A DNA stretch of 30,594 bases from an uncultured Candidatus Saccharibacteria bacterium (GTDB lineage Bacteria > Patescibacteriota > Saccharimonadia > Saccharimonadales > Saccharimonadaceae): NCBI GenBank assembly GCA_937958235.1, contig CALFGG010000054.1, forward strand, positions 1 to 30,594. Reading direction: 5' to 3'. A program made the translations under genes and the position numbers. Below the pieces are notes generated by a model. It was not told the DNA's origin. It made no database searches and was given only the letters and a program-made list of their open reading frames with translations. Below, in pieces: positions 15,418-22,893 of this stretch (position 1 is its first letter; each line of letters starts with the position of its first letter).

Positions 15418-16278
15418 ATGGATAATTATCTAAAAAAATATAACATTGATCTAGAAACCATCAAAAAACACATCAGTGAAGCCTCGGTTAGAAAGAAGCC
15501 CGTCGATGATCGCCCAGAGGAGACCTATACGCCAGACATTATCGATCAGTATACTAAGTTTGCTGAAGAGAAAATGGGCATCAAATTTAACGATATTACA
15601 CTTTTTATCACCGCTCTTACTCATCGTAGCTTTGTTAATGAACATAAAAAATCCATCGTCGAACATAATGAGCGTCTAGAGTTTCTTGGCGATGCAATTC
15701 TAGAACTTGTCGTTTCGGATTTTCTATATCAGAATTTTCATGAGCCAGAAGGAATTATGACTGCCTGGCGCTCTGCTCTCGTGCGCACTGAATCAATCGG
15801 TGCTGCCTCTGAGAAAATTGGCTATATTTCACTAATTCGTCTTTCTAAAGGCGAAAAACTAGGCAGCAGTCGTACTCACGCCTCCATCATTGCCGACTGT
15901 TTTGAAGCCGTTACTGGCGCTATTTACCTTGACCAAGGTTTTAATGCCGCCAAAGATTTTATCTATCAACATATTATCTGTAAAATGGACGATGTTATTC
16001 TTTCTGAATCCTGGCGCGACGCTAAGAGTTATTTGCAAGAATTAGCTCAAAAATTTGAAGGCAGCACTCCTCAATATCATGTCATTAAAGAAGAGGGCCC
16101 TGATCATGACCGCATCTTCACCATTAATGTCGTAGTTGCCGGCCATAGTCGAGGTACTGGGGTCGGCCACAGCAAGCAGGAAGCTCAATCCGCCGCCGCA
16201 GCTGAGGGAATTAAATACTATAAAAAACAGTCAACCGATCAAAGCCTCGTCACTGGTAAATTATCTTTGATCAAGTAA
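15418..16278 (+). CDS. rnc: Ribonuclease III
   Basis: RNase III cuts double-stranded RNA, including rRNA precursors. The ATG at 15418 follows AAAGGAAAAC; an in-frame GTG at 15397 would lie in the upstream hairpin region. The 286-residue protein has an unusual N-terminal extension of about 50 residues before the catalytic domain. The signature ERLEFLGDAILELVV (86-99) is intact, and a second acidic site appears at IIADCFEAVTGAIYLD. The C-terminal double-stranded RNA-binding domain runs from about 204 to 275 (KSYLQELAQKF, then SKQEAQSAAAAEGI). It ends the operon at a GAAA-loop terminator. Confidence 0.97.
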   Translation: MDNYLKKYNIDLETIKKHISEASVRKKPVDDRPEETYTPDIIDQYTKFAEEKMGIKFNDITLFITALTHRSFVNEHKKSIVEHNERLEFLGDAILELVVSDFLYQNFHEPEGIMTAWRSALVRTESIGAASEKIGYISLIRLSKGEKLGSSRTHASIIADCFEAVTGAIYLDQGFNAAKDFIYQHIICKMDDVILSESWRDAKSYLQELAQKFEGSTPQYHVIKEEGPDHDRIFTINVVVAGHSRGTGVGHSKQEAQSAAAAEGIKYYKKQSTDQSLVTGKLSLIK

Positions 16279-16280
16279 AG

Positions 16281-16310
16281 CAGCTGATCCGAAAGGATCA
16301 GTTGTTTTTT
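16281..16310 (+). terminator. Terminator after rnc (GAAA loop)
   Basis: A ten-pair stem (16281-16290 with 16295-16304, one G-T pair) is capped by a GAAA tetraloop and followed by TTTTTT. Confidence 0.92.
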
Positions 16311-16347
16311 AATCCGTTTTAATCAGGAAGAGGATTCCCCTTATGTT

Positions 16348-16375
16348 TTGAAATATCTTGAAATTATGTTAAAAT
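16348..16375 (+). promoter_or_regulatory. Promoter of the unknown gene at 16423
   Basis: TTGAAA (16348-16353) and TAAAAT (16370-16375) are 16 bases apart, and the -10 is extended by TGT. The predicted start near 16382 is followed by a small hairpin AAAGTC/GACTTT (16383-16388 with 16392-16397). Confidence 0.7.
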
Positions 16376-16422
16376 ATCCTCTAAAGTCACCGACTTTGCA
16401 CTTTAAGAAAGGGGAGAAAAAA

Positions 16423-17124
16423 ATGGAGGCAAAGAAATTAAATATTGGCCAAATAGAAAATGTCATCAAATATTATGTACTGATGGCAAAATGGCTTTAT
16501 GAGCTGGGGGATTTTGCTAGAACAAAATATCTCCAGATGAATTTAGAAAAAGAGAATACCTCCCGCCCACATAGTGATTACCAGCGTTTACTGGAAAAAT
16601 ACTATAACGGCAGTGAGGAGGAGCTAAAGAATGCTGTTTTTATAAAATCAGAAAACAGCCAGAAGATATTGAAAGAACTACTCAACCTGTCAAGACAAAT
16701 TGGCATTGAGCAATATTTTGATAAAATCGACCCCCGCACGGGGAAGCGTCAATTAATCATGGGGCAGGACGATGGTCTGATAGTTCAAAATTTCTGCACC
16801 ATTTACAGCAAGACTACCTATGGGTCAAGATTGAGGAGAAAAAACACAAAGGATATCGTCAAGAATATCCTAATCGATTTCGCTAATATCAAGGAAGATA
16901 AAATATCTTCCATTGACCGTGAATATGTAGACAGTTTCTTTACCGATGATAAAGTCAAAGAACTGTCAAAAGAAATTTACTTAGGATTAACAGGGGGAGT
17001 GGAGAGTTCTATCAAAAGTATTATTGCAGCCGATAAGGTGCTGCCATTCATAATTAGAGCGAAGACACTCTACTCCCTTGAAAATAACTTTCAGCACCTG
17101 ATAAGGGCGATGAAAGTATCATAG
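16423..17124 (+). CDS. Uncharacterised protein
   Basis: I do not recognise this 233-residue protein. The start is ATG 16423 behind AAGAAAGGGGAG; an in-frame TTG at 16348 lies in the promoter. It is predicted mostly helical, soluble, and rich in Lys, Ile and Leu, without signal peptide, membrane segment or obvious catalytic motif. Landmarks are KYYVLMAKWLYELGDFART near the N terminus, DPRTGKRQLIMGQDDG in the middle and a C-terminal helical run with SIKSIIAADKVLPFI. It uses GGG, CTG and AGG/AGA codons more freely than its ribosomal-protein neighbours and ends in TAG. With its own promoter and terminator between rnc and rpsP, it looks like an inserted, possibly acquired, single-gene cassette. 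Confidence 0.75.
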   Translation: MEAKKLNIGQIENVIKYYVLMAKWLYELGDFARTKYLQMNLEKENTSRPHSDYQRLLEKYYNGSEEELKNAVFIKSENSQKILKELLNLSRQIGIEQYFDKIDPRTGKRQLIMGQDDGLIVQNFCTIYSKTTYGSRLRRKNTKDIVKNILIDFANIKEDKISSIDREYVDSFFTDDKVKELSKEIYLGLTGGVESSIKSIIAADKVLPFIIRAKTLYSLENNFQHLIRAMKVS

Positions 17125-17130
17125 ATATAG

Positions 17131-17152
17131 GCCTCCATCTTGGAGGCTTTTT
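17131..17152 (+). terminator. Terminator of the unknown gene
   Basis: GCCTCCA (17131-17137) and TGGAGGC (17141-17147) pair around TCT and are followed by TTTTT. Confidence 0.92.
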
Positions 17153-17167
17153 AAATTCATCTGATCC

Positions 17168-17196
17168 TTGAAAAAAACTTTAAAATAGTTTAAAAT
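17168..17196 (+). promoter_or_regulatory. Promoter of rpsP
   Basis: TTGAAA (17168-17173) and TAAAAT (17191-17196) are 17 bases apart. AAGGAG then precedes the ATG at 17226. Confidence 0.72.
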
Positions 17197-17225
17197 AATA
17201 ATATTAAATTAATTAAGGAGCAAAC

Positions 17226-17564
17226 ATGCTTGCGATTCGTATGCAACGTAATGGTCGAACTCATTACCCAACCTTTCGACTAGTCGTCCAAGAATCCCAG
17301 CGTCATCCACTTTCTGGACGCGTTGTGGCTGAGGTCGGCAATTACAACCCAGAAACTAAAAAGACTACTTTAGACAAAGAAAAAATTGAATTCTATCTAA
17401 AGAATGGTGCTCAACCATCTTCACGCGTCGCCTTCATCTTCAAAAAAGAAGGTATCGCTCTTCCATCATGGTACAAGGAGGCTAATCTAAAGACCAGGAA
17501 ACCAAAACACGCAGATAAGCTTCGTAAAAATCAACCAAAAGAAGAAACCGAAGCTGCAGAGTAA
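17226..17564 (+). CDS. rpsP: 30S ribosomal protein S16
   Basis: S16 is an early-binding protein of the 30S body. The 112 residues begin MLAIRMQRNGRTHYPTFRLV and continue with the expected EVGNYNPETKK and LKNGAQPSSRVAFIF. The C-terminal 25 residues are basic then acidic and extend the usual fold. It is followed by a hairpin terminator and then by khpA with its own promoter. In many bacteria rimM and trmD follow this pair, but they are not here. Confidence 0.97.
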   Translation: MLAIRMQRNGRTHYPTFRLVVQESQRHPLSGRVVAEVGNYNPETKKTTLDKEKIEFYLKNGAQPSSRVAFIFKKEGIALPSWYKEANLKTRKPKHADKLRKNQPKEETEAAE

Positions 17565-17570
17565 AGAAAA

Positions 17571-17598
17571 AATAAGGTACTATAAGTACCTTATTTTT
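17571..17598 (+). terminator. Terminator after rpsP
   Basis: Ten perfect pairs (17571-17580 with 17586-17595) enclose TATAA and run into TTT. The matching A run upstream would let it work on the other strand as well. Confidence 0.8.
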
Positions 17599-17620
17599 AT
17601 TTATCAAACCGCAACCATTA

Positions 17621-17629
17621 TGATATAAT
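17621..17629 (+). promoter_or_regulatory. Extended -10 promoter of khpA
   Basis: TGA-TATAAT has a weak -35 (TTATCA, 17601-17606) 17 bases upstream. The predicted start is near 17636, and GGAG precedes the ATG at 17660. Confidence 0.65.
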
Positions 17630-17659
17630 TCTAATAACAAAAATTAACTTGGAGAACCT

Positions 17660-18043
17660 ATGTCAACCATTGACCAACAATTCGTAGAATATATCGTAAA
17701 AACTCTCGTAAATAATCCTGACAAAGTAAACATTGAACGCGCCATTGACGAAAAAGGTGTTCTCCTTTCTCTCAGTGTCGACCCTGAAGATGTCGGTCGC
17801 GTGATCGGTCGCCGTGGTGCAACTGCTCAGTCTATCCGCGCTTTGCTACGTGCTCTAGGCACCAAAAATGACGCTCGTTACAACCTCAAAATCGTTAATA
17901 CCGATGAAAACGGAAGCTTCGAGACCACCGGTGAACCAGTTGCCGCTCGTACCGTTGAAGATTATGAAGAAGAGTCTGAAGATTCTACTCTTACCAAAAA
18001 TACCCGCGCCGAACTCGCTGACCTTGATGATCTCGACATCTAA
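17660..18043 (+). CDS. khpA: KhpA-type KH-domain RNA-binding protein
   Basis: KhpA is a small KH protein that binds RNA, often with KhpB, and affects cell division and translation in Gram-positive bacteria. The 127 residues carry one KH domain: the sequence GVLLSLSVDPEDVGRVIG leads into the GxxG loop G50-R-R-G53 and the helix ATAQSIRALLRAL. The last 35 residues are acidic and probably disordered, an addition to the usual 75-90-residue protein. Its place after rpsP matches the conserved rpsP-khpA order. Confidence 0.92.
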   Translation: MSTIDQQFVEYIVKTLVNNPDKVNIERAIDEKGVLLSLSVDPEDVGRVIGRRGATAQSIRALLRALGTKNDARYNLKIVNTDENGSFETTGEPVAARTVEDYEEESEDSTLTKNTRAELADLDDLDI

Positions 18044-18052
18044 TTAATAAAG

Positions 18053-18077
18053 AATAGCCCTTCGGGGCTATTTTTTT
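18053..18077 (+). terminator. Terminator after khpA (UUCG loop)
   Basis: AATAGCCC (18053-18060) and GGGCTATT (18065-18072) pair around TTCG and run into seven T residues. Confidence 0.93.
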
Positions 18078-18113
18078 ATTAAAAAACTTAGCCAATTATT
18101 AAAAAAAATCATC

Positions 18114-18142
18114 TTGACTATTCTATATAAAAACCTTATACT
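18114..18142 (+). promoter_or_regulatory. Canonical promoter of an orphan small transcript
   Basis: TTGACT (18114-18119) and TATACT (18137-18142) are 17 bases apart, among the best promoters in the window. No protein gene follows on this strand before the next terminator. The predicted start is near 18149. Confidence 0.8.
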
Positions 18143-18148
18143 TAAACC

Positions 18149-18239
18149 AGTTCAAGTTGAACCAAGCTAACTGCGAGTCAGCTTACATAAAGTTGAGAGC
18201 TTATATGTTCAAAAAAATCCACCGTCTAGGTGGTTTTTT
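18149..18239 (+). ncRNA. Candidate structured small RNA, about 91 nt
   Basis: The span runs from the predicted start of a strong promoter to an intrinsic terminator and contains no credible protein gene. Three hairpins precede the terminator: GTTC/GAAC (18150-18153 with 18159-18162), a longer stem AAGCT-ACT/AGT-AGCTT (18164-18172 with 18176-18184, one A-C mismatch), and CATAAAG/CTT-TATG (18186-18192 with 18200-18207, one bulged A). The third loop, TTGAGAG closed by AAG and CTT, is nearly the same as the hairpin in the rpsL leader. It does not look like tmRNA, 6S, 4.5S or a tRNA. The next gene is convergent, so this is not a leader. Confidence 0.65.
18219..18239 (+). terminator. Terminator of the candidate small RNA
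   Basis: CCACC (18219-18223) and GGTGG (18229-18233) pair around GTCTA and are followed by six T residues; an A run lies on the left side. Confidence 0.87.
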
Positions 18240-18262
18240 GGTTGTTTAATCAATAAAACAAT

Positions 18263-18288
18263 AAAAAACACCCCCATGTTCGGGGGTG
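18263..18288 (-). terminator. Terminator of the ADP-ribosylglycohydrolase-like gene
   Basis: On the minus strand CACCCCC and GGGGGTG pair (18269-18275 with 18282-18288) and are followed by a U run encoded by the A residues at 18263-18268. Confidence 0.9.
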
Positions 18289-18294
18289 AATAAT

Positions 18295-19263
18295 CTAAGG
18301 TACAATAATGACTTCGGCCTTACTAAAACCTTCGGCAATAGTTTCAAGTTCCGGTAGTCTCTTTAGCTTATCCAGCCATCTTTTTGGGATGCCTTGCATA
18401 CCATAATAAAGTCCAGCAAGTCCCCCCGTTAAAGCACCAATTGTATCCGTATCGTGACCTAGATTGACTGCTTTAATTACGGCCTGTTCGAAATTTCTAG
18501 TCGTCACCAAAGACCAGATTGCTGCCTCCAGACTTTCAATTACGTCACTATTCGACTGGATTGCATCTTCTGATAGTGTGACTAAATTATCTTTTAGAAT
18601 ACGACTAAATGACTCAACACAAGCCTCAGAGAAGAAACTATATTTTTCCTGCTGAATCTTCTGTAGTGCCACAGCCGGATAATACCCCTCAAGCAAATAG
18701 TATGCATAATTCACAAATATCATATTTGCTAGAATGCATTTTTCTGTTGCATGAGTCAATCTAGTTACACTCTTAACCAGATTATATCTAGCCTTACCCT
18801 GTATGTTATAGTTATAGCAGAGAAAGGCGATCGGCAAGATTCTCACAAGAGCCCCATTATCCGTGGCAAACTCAAAAGCATCACCGCACTCATCCAGATC
18901 ATATCCCTTCTTAAACCTCTCTATTGCCATAGCAATAGTTGGGTTTGAATTTATGACCTCAGCTCCAACCGTATAATCTGCAAGATGTAGCCATCTTGAC
19001 AATTTATGCAGTATATCAGATTGGTTAATCCTGCCGCACTCCCTGATGGATTCCATCAAGGCAATGATCATTGAAGTATTCATTGACCATGTCCCCTGGA
19101 CGGTCATATGAGAACCAAAACCCTGCATTTCAAAAACAGGATTAGCCTTTAGCTCTTCACGGGACTTAAATTCAACCGGTAGCCCAAGTGCATCGCCAAT
19201 CGCATTACCAACAAGCCCTCCAACTACCTGGTCATGATAAATATAGTGTCTAAAAGTATCCAT
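18295..19263 (-). CDS. ADP-ribosylglycohydrolase-fold protein with altered metal site
   Basis: The DraG/ARH family removes ADP-ribose from proteins or nucleic acids with two metal ions. The 322 residues start with GGLVGNAIGDALGLPVEF (15-32) and keep the C-terminal metal segment NLGHDTDTIGA (Asp271, Asp273, Thr274) and IPKRW. The N-terminal metal segment, normally TDDT after a Trp, reads W-S-M-N-T (59-63), so two metal-binding Asp are replaced by Met61 and Asn62. It may be a binding protein, have changed chemistry, or be inactive. It stands alone with its own promoter and terminator. AAGGGGG precedes the ATG, and it ends in TAG. No ADP-ribosyltransferase partner is in the window. Confidence 0.87.
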   Translation of the reverse strand: MDTFRHYIYHDQVVGGLVGNAIGDALGLPVEFKSREELKANPVFEMQGFGSHMTVQGTWSMNTSMIIALMESIRECGRINQSDILHKLSRWLHLADYTVGAEVINSNPTIAMAIERFKKGYDLDECGDAFEFATDNGALVRILPIAFLCYNYNIQGKARYNLVKSVTRLTHATEKCILANMIFVNYAYYLLEGYYPAVALQKIQQEKYSFFSEACVESFSRILKDNLVTLSEDAIQSNSDVIESLEAAIWSLVTTRNFEQAVIKAVNLGHDTDTIGALTGGLAGLYYGMQGIPKRWLDKLKRLPELETIAEGFSKAEVIIVP

Positions 19264-19306
19264 TCTTTTACCCCCTTTTATATTTTAATATACTATGGAC
19301 TTCGAT

Positions 19307-19315
19307 ATTATAACA
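19307..19315 (-). promoter_or_regulatory. Extended -10 promoter of the ADP-ribosylglycohydrolase-like gene
   Basis: On the minus strand TGT-TATAAT gives a predicted start near 19300 and a leader of about 37 bases containing AAGGGGG. Confidence 0.65.
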
Positions 19316-19350
19316 TATAGCCAATATTTGTCAAAAACTAAGGCTAACTC

Positions 19351-19379
19351 TTGAAAAATCTAGCAAAATATAGTAAAAT
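19351..19379 (+). promoter_or_regulatory. Promoter of rpoB-rpoC
   Basis: TTGAAA (19351-19356) and TAAAAT (19374-19379) are 17 bases apart. The predicted start is near 19386, 115 bases before the GTG. Confidence 0.75.
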
Positions 19380-19385
19380 CGAACA

Positions 19386-19500
19386 CAAGAAGTAGTGTGT
19401 CTTCTAATAGCGAGGGTGTCCTAAACTGGCGAACTAGGATGTCATTAGATGACAGTAATCTTCGGCGCTAAAGATTATTAACACTAAAATAGAGGAAAAC
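19386..19500 (+). promoter_or_regulatory. Structured 5' leader of rpoB-rpoC
   Basis: Four successive hairpins are visible: AGAAG/CTTCT (19388-19392 with 19401-19405), TCCTA/TAGGA (19419-19423 with 19435-19439), GTCAT/ATGAC (19441-19445 with 19449-19453) and TAATCTT/AAGATTA (19456-19462 with 19471-19477). AGAGGAAAAC then provides the ribosome site. It may bind a protein or set rpoB expression; no known leader class is recognised. Confidence 0.55.
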
Positions 19501-22500
19501 GTGAGTACAAAGAATATCAGTACAGCTGATCAGCGTGTCTTTTTCACAGACGGTGATCATCTCGAAATCCCTGATCTTACTGCACACCAGAAAGATTCCT
19601 GGGAGGAATTTATCAAATCCGGTCTCCGTGAAGTCTTCACCGAATTGAATCCAATCGATGACTACACCGGCCAAAAACTATCCCTAAGGTTCAAGGACTA
19701 TGAGTTTAAAGCTCCAAAACGTACCGTTGAAGAAGCTAAATATAACCTTGAAACTTACGAAGCTCCGCTTCATGTTAAAGCCGAACTTACTAACAAAGTT
19801 ACAGGTGAAATCAAAGAACAGAATATCTACTTTGGTGATTATCCATGGATGACCGACCGTGCCACCTTTATTATTAATGGTACAGAACGTGTCATCGTTT
19901 CTCAGCTTATCCGTTCTGCTGGTGTTTTCTTTACCGCAGATAATTATAACGGTAAGAATTATTATGGCGCTAAGGTAATTCCAGGTCGTGGTGCTTGGCT
20001 TGAATTTGAAACCGCCACTAACGGTTCAATCAATGTCAAAATTGATCGTCGTCGTAAAATTCCTGTTACTACCTTCCTTCGAGCTCTTGGTGTTACTAAG
20101 AATTCTGAGCTTAAAGAACTCTTTGCTGGTGTCGATAATGGACCAATTAATTACATCGATAGCACTATTGATAAAGACCCAACTACCAGCCAAGCTGCTG
20201 CCCTCCTTGAGGTCTACCGCCGTCTTCGCCCAGGTGATCTAGCCACTGTCGAAAACGCACGTTCAATGGTAGAACGTACCTTCTTTGACTATAAACGCTA
20301 TGACTACTCCCGCGTTGGTCGTTTTAAGATTAATCAGAGACTTGGCTTCGACACTCCAAATGATAGTACCCACCGTACTCTTCAAATGGAAGATGTTATT
20401 GCCATTATTCGCGAACTTATTCGCCTCAATAACACCCAAGAACCAGCCGACGACATTGACTCACTCGCAAACCGTCGCGTTAAGATGGTTGGTGAATTGA
20501 TTCAGCGTCAATTCCGTCTTGGTATGCTTCGCTTACAGCGCAACATCTTAGACCGCATGTCTATGGCTAACCCCGAGGAAGTGACCCCATCTCAGCTCTT
20601 AAACTCACGTCCAGTAGTTGCAGCCGTTAAAGAATTCTTCAGTAGTTCTCAGTTGTCCCAGTTGATGGATTCTTACAACCCATTCTCTGAACTATCACAC
20701 AAGCGTCGTCTGAGTTCTATGGGTCCTGGTGGTCTTACTCGCGAACGTGCAGGCTTTGATGTTCGTGATACTCACCCTACTCATTACGGTCGTATCTGTA
20801 CTGTTGAAACCCCAGAAGGTGCAAACGTCGGTCTCGTACTAAACCTCGCAACCTACGCTCGCATTAACGAATATGGCTTTATCGAAGCTCCATATCGCAT
20901 CGTTAAAGACGGAAAGGTTACTGACGAGGTTGTCTATGTTGATGCCAGCCTTGAAAAAGACATGGTCATCGCCGACACTTCCGCTAAACTTGATAAAGAC
21001 GGTAGCTTTATTGACGAACGCGTCTCTGCTCGTATTAATGGTCAGCCAGCTCAGGTTGAATCTAGTCGTGTTACTCACGTTGATGCCGCACATAAGGAAA
21101 TTCTTGGTGCATCCGCATCTCTCATTCCATTCGTTGAGAAAAACCGTGTTGACCGTGCGCTCATGGGCTGCGCCATGCAGAAGCAGGCAGTTCCACTTCT
21201 CAAGAATACTGCTCCAACTGTTGGTACCGGCGTTGAAGCTGACATCGCAAGATACACTTCTCAATTAATTACCGCTGACATGGATGGTGTAGTTAAAAAA
21301 GCTGACGGTGTTTCAATCATCGTTGATTATGATAACGGTGCTTCAAGAGAATACAAGATTGCTCACTTTGAGCAAACAAACTCAGATCAGTGCTACAACC
21401 AGCGTTGTATGGTTACCCGTGGTCAAAAAGTTAAAGCCGGTGATATTCTCATCGAGGGTGCTTCAATCGAAGATGGTGAAATTGCTCTTGGTCGCAACCT
21501 CTTAGTTGCTTTCATGCCATGGCGTGGTTACAACATGGACGATGCTATCGTTGTTTCACGTAAACTCGTTGAGGATGATACCTTAACCTCGATTAATATT
21601 AAAGACTTTGATGTTGAAGTTCGTGAAACCAAACTTGGTCCAGAACAAGTCACTCGTGATATTCCAAACGTCTCAGAACATGCTCTTCGTCACCTTGGTG
21701 AAGATGGTATCGTTACCATTGGTTCTGAAGTTTCTACTGGTGATATTCTCGTCGGTAAAATCACTCCAAAGGGTGAACAAGAGCTAAGCTCAGAAGAGCG
21801 TCTTCTTCGTGCTATCTTTGGTGAAAAAGCCAAAGATGTCCGCGATACTTCAGTTCGCATGAGTGGTGGTACTTCTGGTAAAGTTATCGGCGTCCGCATT
21901 TACACTCGTGAACAAGGCCACGAACTAAAAGCTGGTGTTCTCATGCAGATCAAAATCTTTGTTGCAGAAATGCGTAAGATTCAAATCGGTGACAAGATGG
22001 CTGGTCGTTATGGTAACAAGGGTGTAGTCTCCCGCGTTCTACCAGTTGAAGATATGCCATTCATGGCCGATGGTACACCAGTCGATGTTGTACTTTCTCC
22101 AATGGGTGTACCTTCCCGTATGAACCTTGGTCAGCTTTATGAAATTCACATTGGTCTAGCTGCTCGCATTCTTGGCTACAAAGTTGCCACCCCATCTTTC
22201 AACGGTATCCCAGATGAAGTAATCTCAGATGAATTAGAAAAAGCAGGCATTGATCGTAATGGCCGTGTCCAGCTCTACGACGGTCTTACAGGTGAACCAT
22301 TTAACGAAAAGACCTCAGTTGGTATCATGCACATGATCAAACTTCATCACATGGTTGAAGATAAGATCCATGCTCGTTCAACCGGTCCTTACACTATGGT
22401 TACTCAGCAGCCACTTGGTGGTAAAGCTCAGAATGGTGGTCAGCGTTTCGGAGAAATGGAGGTTTGGGCACTCGAAGCTTATGGCGCATCCAGTATTCTA

Positions 22501-22893
22501 CAGGAAATGCTCACAATTAAATCCGATGACGTTTACGGGCGTGCTAAAGCCTATGAATCCATTATCAAGCATGAGCCAATTCAAGGACCAAAACTTCCTG
22601 AAGGCTTCAATGTCTTAGTTAAGGAGTTACAGGGTCTAGGTCTCAAGGTTGATCTTCTTGATAACGGTGAAGCTAGAGACGCTGATAGTGTAATCGAGGA
22701 CACTTCTAGGGAAATTGAAAAATCTCAAGATGATCGCCTAATTTACGCCAAACACAACGTACATATTAATGATGACGAAAATGACATAATCGACCTTACC
22801 GATGAAGAGATCGAAGAATCTCTCGACGGTCAAGGAATTACAATTAAAGACGGAGACAGTGAAGATAACATTGATCTCGGAGAGGAGTTCTAA
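19501..22893 (+). CDS. rpoB: RNA polymerase subunit beta
   Basis: This is the beta subunit of RNA polymerase, 1130 residues, starting at GTG behind AGAGGAAAAC. It contains the rifampicin region SQLSQLMDSYNPF with His400 and Ser405 at the E. coli 526 and 531 positions; the 514 position is Leu388 instead of Phe. Other blocks are GPGGLTRERAGF, THYGRIC, MGCAMQKQAVPL, GDKMAGRYGNKGVVS (Tyr where His is usual) and VPSRMNLGQLYEIHIG, ending with the LGGKAQNGGQRFGEMEVWAL clamp segment. The last 50 residues form an acidic tail. It overlaps rpoC by one base (TAATG). The usual rplKAJL genes do not precede it. Confidence 0.98.
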   Translation: MSTKNISTADQRVFFTDGDHLEIPDLTAHQKDSWEEFIKSGLREVFTELNPIDDYTGQKLSLRFKDYEFKAPKRTVEEAKYNLETYEAPLHVKAELTNKVTGEIKEQNIYFGDYPWMTDRATFIINGTERVIVSQLIRSAGVFFTADNYNGKNYYGAKVIPGRGAWLEFETATNGSINVKIDRRRKIPVTTFLRALGVTKNSELKELFAGVDNGPINYIDSTIDKDPTTSQAAALLEVYRRLRPGDLATVENARSMVERTFFDYKRYDYSRVGRFKINQRLGFDTPNDSTHRTLQMEDVIAIIRELIRLNNTQEPADDIDSLANRRVKMVGELIQRQFRLGMLRLQRNILDRMSMANPEEVTPSQLLNSRPVVAAVKEFFSSSQLSQLMDSYNPFSELSHKRRLSSMGPGGLTRERAGFDVRDTHPTHYGRICTVETPEGANVGLVLNLATYARINEYGFIEAPYRIVKDGKVTDEVVYVDASLEKDMVIADTSAKLDKDGSFIDERVSARINGQPAQVESSRVTHVDAAHKEILGASASLIPFVEKNRVDRALMGCAMQKQAVPLLKNTAPTVGTGVEADIARYTSQLITADMDGVVKKADGVSIIVDYDNGASREYKIAHFEQTNSDQCYNQRCMVTRGQKVKAGDILIEGASIEDGEIALGRNLLVAFMPWRGYNMDDAIVVSRKLVEDDTLTSINIKDFDVEVRETKLGPEQVTRDIPNVSEHALRHLGEDGIVTIGSEVSTGDILVGKITPKGEQELSSEERLLRAIFGEKAKDVRDTSVRMSGGTSGKVIGVRIYTREQGHELKAGVLMQIKIFVAEMRKIQIGDKMAGRYGNKGVVSRVLPVEDMPFMADGTPVDVVLSPMGVPSRMNLGQLYEIHIGLAARILGYKVATPSFNGIPDEVISDELEKAGIDRNGRVQLYDGLTGEPFNEKTSVGIMHMIKLHHMVEDKIHARSTGPYTMVTQQPLGGKAQNGGQRFGEMEVWALEAYGASSILQEMLTIKSDDVYGRAKAYESIIKHEPIQGPKLPEGFNVLVKELQGLGLKVDLLDNGEARDADSVIEDTSREIEKSQDDRLIYAKHNVHINDDENDIIDLTDEEIEESLDGQGITIKDGDSEDNIDLGEEF

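Noticed and set aside
18205..18249. A 14-codon frame (MFKKIHRLGGFLVV) with a weak GAGAG upstream
   Set aside because: It runs through the small-RNA terminator hairpin and T run, so it would not be fully transcribed; its sequence is explained by the hairpin.
19383..19405. A possible pseudoknot (ACACA/TGTGT with AGAAG/CTTCT) at the start of the rpoB leader
   Set aside because: The predicted transcript starts near 19386, after most of the first strand, and the joining loops would be too short.
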